From the NCBI RefSeq assembly GCF_028680575.1, contig NZ_JAPCKI010000001.1, forward strand, positions 124,001 through 188,000: DNA of 64,000 bases, written 5' to 3'. The translations under genes and the position numbers were made by a program. This DNA comes from Acidovorax benzenivorans. GTDB taxonomy: Bacteria > Pseudomonadota > Gammaproteobacteria > Burkholderiales > Burkholderiaceae_C. Below the pieces are notes generated by a model. It saw only the letters and a program-made list of their open reading frames with translations. It was not told where the DNA came from and made no database searches. Within the stretch, counting starts at the first letter, position 1. Every line of letters begins with the position of its first letter. Below are positions 8,412 through 15,731 of this stretch, piece by piece.

Positions 8412-9617
8412 CTATTCAGGGCGCATTTTCTTGACTTCGTCGTTCGAGGGCTGGACTTTGCTGCCATCCACATAGCGGTAGTCCACCATCACGCCCTTGC
8501 CGCCTTCGTTCTTGGTGCGGCCCACATAGCCGCCCATCGTGGACTGGTTGTCCTCGGGGCGGTAGGTGATGCGGCCAAACGGCGTGGGCACCTGCAAGCC
8601 CTTGAACGCTGCCACGAGTTTTTCAGTGTCGGTGGAGCCCGCCTTCTTCATACCTTCGGCCAGCGACTTGATGGCGCTGTAGCCCACGATAGAGCCCAGG
8701 CGCGGGTAGTCGTTGAACTTGGCCTGGTAGGCAGTCTGGAAGGCCTTGTGCTCGGGCGTCTGGATGCCGTACCAGGGGTAGCCCGTAACGATCCAGCCGT
8801 TCGGCGCTTCGTCCTTGAGCGGGTCCATGTATTCGGGCTCGCCCGTCAGCAGGCTGACCACTTCACGGCCCTGGAACAGGCCACGCGTGTTGCCTTCGCG
8901 CACAAACTTGGACAGGTCGGCACCGAACAACACGTTGAAGATCGCATCGGGCTTGGCGTCGGCCAGGGCCTGCACCACGCTACCGGAATCAACCTTGCCC
9001 AACGGGGGCGCCTGCTCGGCCACAAACTCCACATCGGGCTGGGCCGCCTTGAGCAGCTGCTTGAACGTGGCCACGGCCGACTGGCCGTACTCGTAGTTGG
9101 GGTAGACCAGCGCCCAGCGCTTCTTCTTGAGGGCCGCGGCCTCGGGCACCATCATCGACACCTGCATGTAGGTGGAAGGGCGCAGGCGGTAGGTATAGCG
9201 GTTGCCGTTCTGCCAGACGATCTTGTCGGTCAGTGGCTCACCGGCCAGGAAGAAGAATTTCTTTTGCTTGGCAAAGTCGGTCAGCGCCAGCCCGATGTGC
9301 GAGAGGAACGAGCCCGTGAGCACATCGACCTTCTCGCGCGACACCAGTTCTTCGGCGGCGCGCACGGCGTCGCCAGGGTTGGCGTTGTCATCGCGGATGA
9401 TGAGCTGGACCTTCTTGCCCAACACCCCACCCGATGCATTGATCTCATCAACCGCCAGCTCCATGCCTTTCTTGTAGGGCTCCAGGAAGGCGGGTTGCGC
9501 CTTGTAGCTGTTGATCTCGCCAATCTTGATGACATCCTGGGCATGTACCACAGGGGCCAGCGTGAATGCCAGCGCGGCTGCGGCCGTGGCACGCATGAGG
9601 TTTCGTCGCATCGTCAT
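8412..9617 (-). CDS. Periplasmic substrate-binding protein, branched-chain amino acid ABC transporter type (first copy)
   Basis: 401 residues, Peripla_BP_6 family. Signal peptide at residues 1-26 (MRRNLMRATAAAALAFTLAP, cleavage near VHAQ-DV). The mature part opens with IKIGEINSYKAQPAFLEPYK, without the usual TG motif of amino-acid receptors, a pattern common in receptors for aromatic or carboxylic acids. The start ATG at 9617 follows AGGAG by 7 nt; an upstream in-frame extension to 9755 has no ribosome site and no signal-peptide logic and is rejected. It precedes the fused permease and is the probable main receptor of this importer. It differs strongly from the second binding protein at 2715-3887, suggesting two ligands for one permease. 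Confidence 0.92.
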   Translation of the reverse strand: MTMRRNLMRATAAAALAFTLAPVVHAQDVIKIGEINSYKAQPAFLEPYKKGMELAVDEINASGGVLGKKVQLIIRDDNANPGDAVRAAEELVSREKVDVLTGSFLSHIGLALTDFAKQKKFFFLAGEPLTDKIVWQNGNRYTYRLRPSTYMQVSMMVPEAAALKKKRWALVYPNYEYGQSAVATFKQLLKAAQPDVEFVAEQAPPLGKVDSGSVVQALADAKPDAIFNVLFGADLSKFVREGNTRGLFQGREVVSLLTGEPEYMDPLKDEAPNGWIVTGYPWYGIQTPEHKAFQTAYQAKFNDYPRLGSIVGYSAIKSLAEGMKKAGSTDTEKLVAAFKGLQVPTPFGRITYRPEDNQSTMGGYVGRTKNEGGKGVMVDYRYVDGSKVQPSNDEVKKMRPE

Positions 9618-9684
9618 GGGGAAACTCCTGAAAGGTGGGTTGGGAAGGGGAACCGGTGAGACTGCTCGGGATGGTAGTGCGCGC

Positions 9685-10269
9685 TCAGCGCAGTCCATCC
9701 TCGCCTTTGATTTCGGAGGCCTGAAGACCACCGATGCGCGCCAGCGGTCGGCCACTGTCGGTCACGACAATGGCCACCACGATTTCGTTGGCGCGCGGCG
9801 CATCGGCCACGCGGGCTTCCATCGCGTCGAAGTGGCTGCGCACATAGGCGGCATCCTTGTGGCCCAGGGGCACGTCAATGGCCGTGCCCAGGCCGCCGAT
9901 CTTCTTGCTGGACGGCACCAGTGCTGCGCCTTTCTCGACCGCCACACGCAGTGGCGCGCCCAGCTTGGGGTGCAGGATGGCGGCGGCATGTTCCAGCTCG
10001 CCCGCCTCGCCCACGATGGCGGCCTTGCCGTAGCTCTGGGCTTGGCCGGGCTCAATGCCCAGGGCTGCAACGCAACGCGCACCCAGCAGTGCGCCCAGCT
10101 CTTCGCCGATGGCCACCAGTTCGTCGAGGTTCTCGACATAGCGACCTGCGCAGGGGTTCTCGATCACGGCCATGGCCAGGGCTTTGCGCACAGGCGGCTG
10201 TACGTCGCGCCCCATCTCCACGCGGACTTCGTCGGTTTGAACAATGATCTTGCGGATCTTGGCGGGCAT
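9685..10269 (-). CDS. DUF1185 / amino acid synthesis family protein, copy 1
   Basis: 194 residues, PF06684 (DUF1185, named amino-acid synthesis family without firm biochemistry). Conserved stretches: AVIENPCAGRYVENL near the N-terminus, YGKAAIVGEAGELEHAAA in the middle, KKIGGLGTAIDVPLGHK and AYVRSHFDAMEARV towards the C-terminus. It is cytosolic with no signal or membrane segment. AGGAGA lies 8 nt upstream of the ATG. It is a tandem paralogue of the next gene (10306-10947), sharing the same motif order. Placement between hnr/UPF0280 and the transporter suggests it handles an intermediate after ring opening, such as 2-formylglutarate. That is inference; the family function is unknown to me. 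Confidence 0.88.
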   Translation of the reverse strand: MPAKIRKIIVQTDEVRVEMGRDVQPPVRKALAMAVIENPCAGRYVENLDELVAIGEELGALLGARCVAALGIEPGQAQSYGKAAIVGEAGELEHAAAILHPKLGAPLRVAVEKGAALVPSSKKIGGLGTAIDVPLGHKDAAYVRSHFDAMEARVADAPRANEIVVAIVVTDSGRPLARIGGLQASEIKGEDGLR

Positions 10270-10305
10270 GTGTGGGTCTCCTAGGGTCTTGTGGTTGGCA
10301 GTGGA

Positions 10306-10947
10306 TCAGCGCAGGCCGTTCCACTGGCTGATGTCTGCGGCCTTCAGGCCGCCAACGCGTGCATGGATACGAGCGCCGGTGGACATGGCCAGGATGAAGA
10401 CGATTTCATCCGATGTGGGTGCGCCGGGTACCCGCACTTCGATGGCATCGAAATGGCTGCGCACGTAGCTCGCGTTGATGTGGGTCAGCGGCACATCCAG
10501 CGCGGCGCCGGGGCCGCCCACTTTCTTGGTGGAAGGCACGATGGACAGCGCATTGGCAGGCTGCCCCGTCTTCTCTTCGGCCTCACCTTTGGCGTAGGCG
10601 TTGCGGTCGCCCTTCCAGCCCAACAGTTCGCGCATGGCGTACCCACCGGGCACATGCCACAGCGCACCATGCTCCAGCTCGCCGGCCGCCCCCACGATGG
10701 CACCTTTGCCGTAGGTCTCGATGCGCTCGGCAGGCACGGCCATGGCCTTGAGCAAACGCTGGGCCATGTCCAGCCCCACGTCCTGCAGGGCATCCATCAT
10801 GGGCAGGATGTCGGGTTCGTACCGGCCCGCAAACGGGTTGGTCAGCACCGCGCCAATGGCACCACGCAGCAGCGGCACGTCGGCCACCGGCCCGAATTCG
10901 TGCCTGATTTCCTCAAGATGGGTGAAAACGCGTCGTATCTGGATCAT
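10306..10947 (-). CDS. DUF1185 / amino acid synthesis family protein, copy 2
   Basis: 213 residues, the same PF06684 family as its neighbour: AVLTNPFAGRYEPDI, YGKGAIVGAAGELEHGAL, KKVGGPGAALDVPLTHI and YVRSHFDAIEVRVPGA align with the shorter copy. It carries an insertion of about 20 residues after the ELEH motif (WHVPGGYAMRELLGWKGD). The divergence between the copies is high enough to suggest a heteromeric enzyme or two different steps rather than recent duplication. The gap to copy 1 is 36 nt and the gap from UPF0280 is 21 nt, so all are probably co-transcribed. The Shine-Dalgarno sequence is weak. Confidence 0.88.
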   Translation of the reverse strand: MIQIRRVFTHLEEIRHEFGPVADVPLLRGAIGAVLTNPFAGRYEPDILPMMDALQDVGLDMAQRLLKAMAVPAERIETYGKGAIVGAAGELEHGALWHVPGGYAMRELLGWKGDRNAYAKGEAEEKTGQPANALSIVPSTKKVGGPGAALDVPLTHINASYVRSHFDAIEVRVPGAPTSDEIVFILAMSTGARIHARVGGLKAADISQWNGLR

Positions 10948-10968
10948 TTTGGAGACCTGTGCAATTCA

Positions 10969-11889
10969 TTAAGCAAATACTGAACCAACTTCCGATTCCA
11001 TCACCGCTTGGGGTGGCCACACGGCACCAGCCAGGGTTTGTGGCGCCGTAGTCGCCACAAACTGCCCCTGGCACGCCAGCAGTGCAAACCACAGCAGGCC
11101 GCTGGACTGCAATTCTTGCGCCTTTTGCAACCCTTGCTGCAAGGCCCGGCGAACCTGCTCATCGGGCAAGGCGGGGACATCCACGGTGACCACAATGCCC
11201 CCCAGATCACTGTCGTCCCGCACCTGCCACGCTGGCAGACGGGCAATCCTCTCATCCGCCACATCGACCGCGTTGGCCACGATGGTCGCTGCCGCATCGG
11301 CCTGCGCAGCCGTGCGCGCCAACACCGTGACGCTGTCCGCAATGCCCAGCGACTGGCTGCGCCCGCGCCACCCACTAGTGGCCACACCGCGCACCGGCAT
11401 GGCGCTGTCGATGCGGATCTGCCCATCCAGCACCAAGCCGTTGCGCAACTGTGCAGCGTTGAGTGCAGCGATATCAGCGTACACCCCCACCGTGACCGAC
11501 TGGCCCGGCGCCAAGTGCAGCGCAATGTCGCCCCCGTTGTTGACCCAGGCGCGGTCTATGCCCGGCTGCTCGTAGCACGCCAGAATCTCCTGCGCCACAG
11601 CACCCGCCACCGCCGCCATCGACGTGATGAAACCTGCGCGATAAGGACTGCAGGCGGCCCACATGCGGCGCGCCACCACGCCCTGCAAAGCACAGCGCTC
11701 ACCCACCGGCGCCCGCAGGCCGGCGAGTTCATTCACCAGTTCCTGCAACAGCCCCTCAAAGCACTGCCATGCGCGCTCGTGCGCCTGCGCCACGGCATTG
11801 CGCTCCCCTTCGGCCTGAAGGATGAGGTCCATCGGCCCATGCTGAAAATGCCAGCGGCCATCGGACAGGAGCTTGCGGCAAGCGTTCAT
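10969..11889 (-). CDS. UPF0280 (ApbE-superfamily) protein, possible flavinyltransferase for Hnr
   Basis: 306 residues, UPF0280/COG2122, an uncharacterised branch of the ApbE fold (ApbE enzymes attach FMN covalently to proteins). Visible conserved parts: SPYRAGFITSMAAVAGAVAQ, AWVNNGGDIALHL (the ApbE-like NxGGD motif), RGVATSGWRGRSQSLGIADS and ANAVD. The start ATG at 11889 lies 11 nt after the hnr stop. The same frame stays open far upstream over hnr, but that extension is antisense-style GC shadow and is rejected. Eubacterium barkeri 6-hydroxynicotinate reductase is known to carry covalently bound flavin, so a gene of this fold directly downstream of hnr is a good candidate for its flavin attachment. 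The assignment is inference; the fold assignment is from family knowledge. Confidence 0.87.
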   Translation of the reverse strand: MNACRKLLSDGRWHFQHGPMDLILQAEGERNAVAQAHERAWQCFEGLLQELVNELAGLRAPVGERCALQGVVARRMWAACSPYRAGFITSMAAVAGAVAQEILACYEQPGIDRAWVNNGGDIALHLAPGQSVTVGVYADIAALNAAQLRNGLVLDGQIRIDSAMPVRGVATSGWRGRSQSLGIADSVTVLARTAAQADAAATIVANAVDVADERIARLPAWQVRDDSDLGGIVVTVDVPALPDEQVRRALQQGLQKAQELQSSGLLWFALLACQGQFVATTAPQTLAGAVWPPQAVMESEVGSVFA

Positions 11890-11900
11890 GCGCGGTCCAG

Positions 11901-13532
11901 TCAGCCCAGCAGAGGTGGGCGACCCAGCGGCCACGGGTTGGCGGCGGGCAAGGTCTGCCACACGCGCGCCTGCGGTGCACCGTCGTTGTGCCACGCACCG
12001 CGCTCCAGCACTTCGCGCAGGCTGCGAATTTGTTCGGTGTGCCCGCCCAGCGCTTCGTAGTCCGCACGGCGCATGCTGAACTCGATGGGCGCCACGATGG
12101 CGGGGGTGGGCACAGTGCCAAAGCTGTTGTCCGGCATGCGCAGCACGTCGGCCATCACGGTGATACCGCCGCCCGGCCACACATAGGCGGGGGCACCGCC
12201 ACAGGTCACATTGACCAGCGCGTTCTTGATGGAGCGCGTGAGCAGCACCGGGTTCTCGGTAACCCCGGCGCGCAGGCTGCCGCCCGCGCCGCCCAGGAAC
12301 AGCACGGACGCGAGCGACGGCTCGCAGTTTTCGCCAATGCGGTCCACGATGCGGCGCACCTCGGCAGGCATCTCGGCTTCCACCGGATTCAGTTGCTCGT
12401 CCAGCACGTACCAGGATGCGTGCTCCCCCGTGGTGGAGGTCATCAAGAGGCGCAACCCGGGCCAGGCCACGGATTCGTCCCAGCCTTCGATGATGGACAG
12501 CGGGTCGGCAATGTCGGTGCCGCCCCAGCCTGTGCCCGGGTTGGCCACCTGGAAGTAGCGGCCCGGCGTGGATTTGCGCCCGCGCATCTGGATGCCCGAG
12601 GGCTTCATGTCCAGGCAACGGCCCGCCTGGTGTTCGGTAAGCACGCCGGTGATGTGGTCGTCCACCACCACCACCTCGTCGGCATGGCTGAAGAACTGGC
12701 GCGCAAAAATGCCGATGGCCGCCGAGCCGCAACCCACACGCATGCGCTGTTCGGCCACACCGTTGACGATGGGTGCGCGCCCGGCCTGGATCACCAGCTG
12801 TGAGCCACCGTCGATGGTGAACTCCACGGCCTGCTTGTTGCCCAGCAACTGCATCATCTCGGCGGTGATGCGCCCCTCCTTCTTGGTGCCGCCGGTGAGG
12901 TGGTGCACGCCACCCAGCGACAGCATCTGCGAGCCGTATTCCGCCGTGGTCACATGGCCCACTACCTCGCCCTTGCAACGCACATTGGCCTGCTCGGAGC
13001 CGAGGAAGCGGTCGGTATCGATCTTCACCTTGAAGCTGCAGTAGCTGAAGATGCCCTCGGTGACCACGGTGACCATGTCCACGCCATCGGTTTTGGAGCC
13101 CACGATGAATGGCGCAGGTTTGTAGTCTGGGTAGGTGGTGGACGAGCCCACGCCCGTCACAAAGACCTCTTCGGTCAACAGCAAGTCGCCCGACCAGGGC
13201 TGCGGCGCGACCGCAGGCGCCGCCTCGGCGCCCTCCTGCCCATCGCTCGCCTCCGCACGGCCTGCAAACGGCACCAGCGTGGCCTCGCCCGCCTCCAGGG
13301 TCTTGCGCAGCACCACCACCGGTTCCAGCCGCACGAGCACGCCCGCATGGTTGGCATAACGGTCACACGCACCTGCACGGCCTTCGGAAATCTGGCACAG
13401 CACCGGGCACGCGTTGCACTCGACCTTGGCGGCGTTCATGCGCTCGTTGCGGGGCCGGGCGCGCTCCAGCACCTGCGGCAGCTCTGGCGCATCCATCCCC
13501 GGTAGCCCATCGGTCTTGGTATGTTCAGTCAT
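11901..13532 (-). CDS. hnr: 6-hydroxynicotinate reductase
   Basis: 543 residues. Matches the family annotated as 6-hydroxynicotinate reductase (EC 1.3.7.1), which reduces 6-hydroxynicotinate to 1,4,5,6-tetrahydro-6-oxonicotinate with reduced ferredoxin. An N-terminal cysteine cluster C39, C42, C46, C56 (ECNACPVLCQISEGRAGACD) and further cysteines (FSYCSF, VRCKGEV, RVGCGSAA, GENCEPS, VTCGGAP) fit the iron-sulphur clusters reported for the Eubacterium barkeri enzyme. The start ATG at 13532 gives MTEHTKTDGLPG; a longer frame to 13595 runs into the divergent promoter region. First gene of the minus-strand array, divergent from ferredoxin and ferredoxin reductase genes that would supply its electrons. 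Assignment rests on overall family resemblance and cluster context. Confidence 0.85.
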   Translation of the reverse strand: MTEHTKTDGLPGMDAPELPQVLERARPRNERMNAAKVECNACPVLCQISEGRAGACDRYANHAGVLVRLEPVVVLRKTLEAGEATLVPFAGRAEASDGQEGAEAAPAVAPQPWSGDLLLTEEVFVTGVGSSTTYPDYKPAPFIVGSKTDGVDMVTVVTEGIFSYCSFKVKIDTDRFLGSEQANVRCKGEVVGHVTTAEYGSQMLSLGGVHHLTGGTKKEGRITAEMMQLLGNKQAVEFTIDGGSQLVIQAGRAPIVNGVAEQRMRVGCGSAAIGIFARQFFSHADEVVVVDDHITGVLTEHQAGRCLDMKPSGIQMRGRKSTPGRYFQVANPGTGWGGTDIADPLSIIEGWDESVAWPGLRLLMTSTTGEHASWYVLDEQLNPVEAEMPAEVRRIVDRIGENCEPSLASVLFLGGAGGSLRAGVTENPVLLTRSIKNALVNVTCGGAPAYVWPGGGITVMADVLRMPDNSFGTVPTPAIVAPIEFSMRRADYEALGGHTEQIRSLREVLERGAWHNDGAPQARVWQTLPAANPWPLGRPPLLG

Positions 13533-13588
13533 CGTGGCGGCCCATTCATTGCATGGTTGCAAGCGCTTGTACGCGCATTGCATTTTGT

Positions 13589-13641
13589 GTAGCATTCACT
13601 TAACTTAAATGTTGTGAACACTACATTCGATGTCAATGTAG
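13589..13641. promoter_or_regulatory. Two inverted repeats in the hnr / fdxA divergent promoter region
   Basis: Repeat 1: GTAGCATTCAC (13589-13599) faces GTGAACACTAC (13614-13624), 9 of 11 positions complementary, 14-nt spacer. Repeat 2: CTACATT (13621-13627) faces AATGTAG (13635-13641), perfect, 7-nt spacer; it shares CTAC with repeat 1. They sit between the oppositely transcribed hnr (13532) and fdxA (13708) genes, the only intergenic space that could control both arms. The TetR gene at 14943 is the obvious candidate ligand, by proximity only. Confidence 0.55.
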
Positions 13642-13707
13642 CGGAATCAACCAGACTCTGCAATGGTGTTTTTGCGCCCCCAAAAATGGTGCATGAGGAG
13701 CCCCAAA

Positions 13708-14037
13708 ATGACGCACGTTGTGACGGACGCATGCATTCGGTGCAAGTACACCGACTGCGTCGATGTGTGCCCTGTCGATTGCTTCAAGGAGGGCCCGGAA
13801 TATCTGGTGATTGACCCCGACGAATGCATCGACTGCGCGGTGTGCATCCCGGAGTGCCCAGCCAACGCCATCTACGCCGAAGACGACCTGCCTGATGGCA
13901 TGGAAGTCTTCCTGCAGTTCAACAAAAAGCTGGCGCCCACGCTGCCCACAATTACCAAAAGAAAAGCGGCTTTGCCAGATGCGGAACAATGGAGGGTTGT
14001 GAGCCACAAGCTTTCAGGCCTGAACATTGCGCTGTAG
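13708..14037 (+). CDS. fdxA: 7Fe ferredoxin (FdxA type)
   Basis: 109 residues. Small soluble electron carrier with one 3Fe-4S and one 4Fe-4S cluster. Cysteines C9, C12, C17, C21, C25 and C40, C43, C46, C50 show the FdxA pattern ([18 protein letters not shown] and [12 protein letters not shown]), followed by the usual extended C-terminal tail. GAGGAG 7 nt upstream supports the ATG at 13708; the same frame opens earlier at 13663 without a ribosome site. It is followed by ferredoxin-NADP reductase and lies divergent to hnr, so the probable chain is NADPH to Fpr to FdxA to Hnr (inference). Most genomes of this group have another housekeeping FdxA elsewhere, which cannot be checked here. Confidence 0.95.
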   Translation: MTHVVTDACIRCKYTDCVDVCPVDCFKEGPEYLVIDPDECIDCAVCIPECPANAIYAEDDLPDGMEVFLQFNKKLAPTLPTITKRKAALPDAEQWRVVSHKLSGLNIAL

Positions 14038-14113
14038 AGCGCTTGGGGCCCTGAATCCGAGCCAGTTTCAGCCAAATTCCTTATTTGCTTCCAACTTTTC
14101 CATCTAACGCACC

Positions 14114-14890
14114 ATGAGCGCCTTTCTTGACGAACGCGTCCTGACGGTCCACCACTGGACGGACCGCCTTTTCTCCTTCACCACCACACGCGACACCGCG
14201 CTGCGCTTTTCCAACGGGCATTTCACAATGATCGGCCTGCGCGGCGAGACGGGCAAACCCCTGCTGCGTGCCTACAGCATCGTGAGCCCCAACTACGAAG
14301 AGCACCTGGAGTTCCTGTCCATCAAGGTGCCCGACGGCCCGCTGACCTCGCGCCTGCAGCACATCAAGGTGGGCGACACCATCGTGGTGGGCAAGAAGCC
14401 CACCGGCACCCTGCTGATCGACTACCTGCTGCCCGCCAAGCGCCTGTACATGCTGTCCACCGGCACGGGCGTGGCCCCGTTCCTGAGCCTGATCCGCGAC
14501 CCCGAGACCTATGAGAAGTTCGAGGAAGTCATCCTGGTGCACGGCGTGCGCGAGGTGAAGGAGCTGGCCTACCACGACTACATCACGCAGGAGCTTCCGC
14601 AGCACGAGTTCCTGGGAGAGATGGTCACCAAGCAGCTCAAGTACTACCCCACCGTGACGCGCGAGCCCTTCAAGCACCAGGGCCGTGTGACCACCGTCAT
14701 CGAAAACGGCCAGATGGCCCGCGACCTGGGCCTGCCCGCACTCAACCCCGCGGAAGACCGCGTGATGATCTGCGGTAGCCCCGAGATGCTGCGCGACCTC
14801 AAGCACATGATGGAAGAGCGTGGCTTCAACGAAGGCAACACCACGAAGCCCGGCGACTTCGTGATCGAACGCGCGTTCGCAGAGCAGTGA
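14114..14890 (+). CDS. fpr: Ferredoxin-NADP+ reductase
   Basis: 258 residues, the bacterial FNR (Fpr subclass) length. The FAD-binding motif is RAYSIVSPNYEEHLEFLSI; the NADP-binding motif is STGTGVAPFLSLIRDPETYE; the C-terminal FVIERAFAEQ tail is typical of the family. It transfers electrons between NADPH and ferredoxin in the cytosol. It lies 76 nt after fdxA and 52 nt before the TetR gene, probably in one unit. Its presence in the catabolic cluster suggests use to drive the low-potential reduction by Hnr rather than stress defence (inference). Confidence 0.95.
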   Translation: MSAFLDERVLTVHHWTDRLFSFTTTRDTALRFSNGHFTMIGLRGETGKPLLRAYSIVSPNYEEHLEFLSIKVPDGPLTSRLQHIKVGDTIVVGKKPTGTLLIDYLLPAKRLYMLSTGTGVAPFLSLIRDPETYEKFEEVILVHGVREVKELAYHDYITQELPQHEFLGEMVTKQLKYYPTVTREPFKHQGRVTTVIENGQMARDLGLPALNPAEDRVMICGSPEMLRDLKHMMEERGFNEGNTTKPGDFVIERAFAEQ

Positions 14891-14942
14891 TCCCCGGCTG
14901 GCCCGCCCTGCGGGGGGCCAGCCTCATCCACCAGGACCCGCC

Positions 14943-15659
14943 ATGTCTGCCACTCCCACCAAGACCCGGACCGCGTCCCCCCGCTCCGCATCCGCCCGCA
15001 AGACGGGCGTGCGCGAACAAGCCGCACAGACCACGCGCGACAACATCCTGAAGGCGGCGACCAAGGTGTTCGCGCGCTACGGCTACGAAGGTGGCAGCGT
15101 GGAGAAGATCTCCAAGGCGGCCAAGTCCTTCGACCGGATGATCTACTACTACTTCGGCAGCAAGGAAGGTCTGTTCATCGAGGTGCTGGAGGAAACCTAC
15201 CGGCGCATGAACGATGCGGAATCCAAGCTCGACCTGGACACTGCCAAACCGTTCGAGGCGCTGCAGGCCGTGATCCGCTTTGTGGTGGGCTACTACCGCA
15301 AGAACCCCGAATTCATCACGCTGCTCAACACCGAGAACCTGCACAAGGGCAAGCACATCTCCAAGTCCATGCGGGCGCGTGAATACTCGTCGCCGGCCAT
15401 CGAGGTGATCCGCCGCGTGCTGGAGAGTGGCCAGGCGCAGGGCCTGTTCCGCAAAGACGTTTCGGCACGCGACGTGTACCTGCTGATTGCCGCCACGGGC
15501 TACTTCTACATGTCCAACCGGCACACGCTGTCGGCCTTTCTGGGCGAAGACCTGGAGACGCCCGAGGCGCTGGCGAACTGGGAGACCTTCGTCATCGACA
15601 GCGTGCTGCGCACCGTGGCGCCCGGCCCCAGTCTGCCCAAGGGCAAAACAGCGGCCTGA
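14943..15659 (+). CDS. TetR family transcriptional regulator
   Basis: 238 residues. N-terminal helix-turn-helix at about residues 28-75: TRDNILKAATKVFARYGYEG then SVEKISKAAKSFDRMIYYYF, the classic TetR recognition helix with YYYFGSKEGLF. The C-terminal ligand domain contains MNDAESKLDLDTAKPFEALQ and resembles the TetR_C_11/NicS-like regulators. The N-terminus (about 27 residues, Ser/Thr/Arg-rich) is disordered-looking. It lies between fpr and enamidase and is the only regulator in the cluster, so it likely controls the divergent promoter at 13533-13707; a pyridine or ring-cleavage intermediate would be the inducer (inference). Confidence 0.92.
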   Translation: MSATPTKTRTASPRSASARKTGVREQAAQTTRDNILKAATKVFARYGYEGGSVEKISKAAKSFDRMIYYYFGSKEGLFIEVLEETYRRMNDAESKLDLDTAKPFEALQAVIRFVVGYYRKNPEFITLLNTENLHKGKHISKSMRAREYSSPAIEVIRRVLESGQAQGLFRKDVSARDVYLLIAATGYFYMSNRHTLSAFLGEDLETPEALANWETFVIDSVLRTVAPGPSLPKGKTAA

Positions 15660-15731
15660 ATGAATCAGTAAGAGATTTTTCCCTGCGGGGTGCCGTGTGG
15701 TGCCCCGCCCACCACCCCACGAGGAGAATCC

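Noticed and set aside
11890..12978. N-terminal extension of the UPF0280 frame across hnr
   Set aside because: The extension lies in another frame over hnr and gives Arg/Ala/Gly-rich sequence; the family begins near MNACRKLLSDGRW at 11889.
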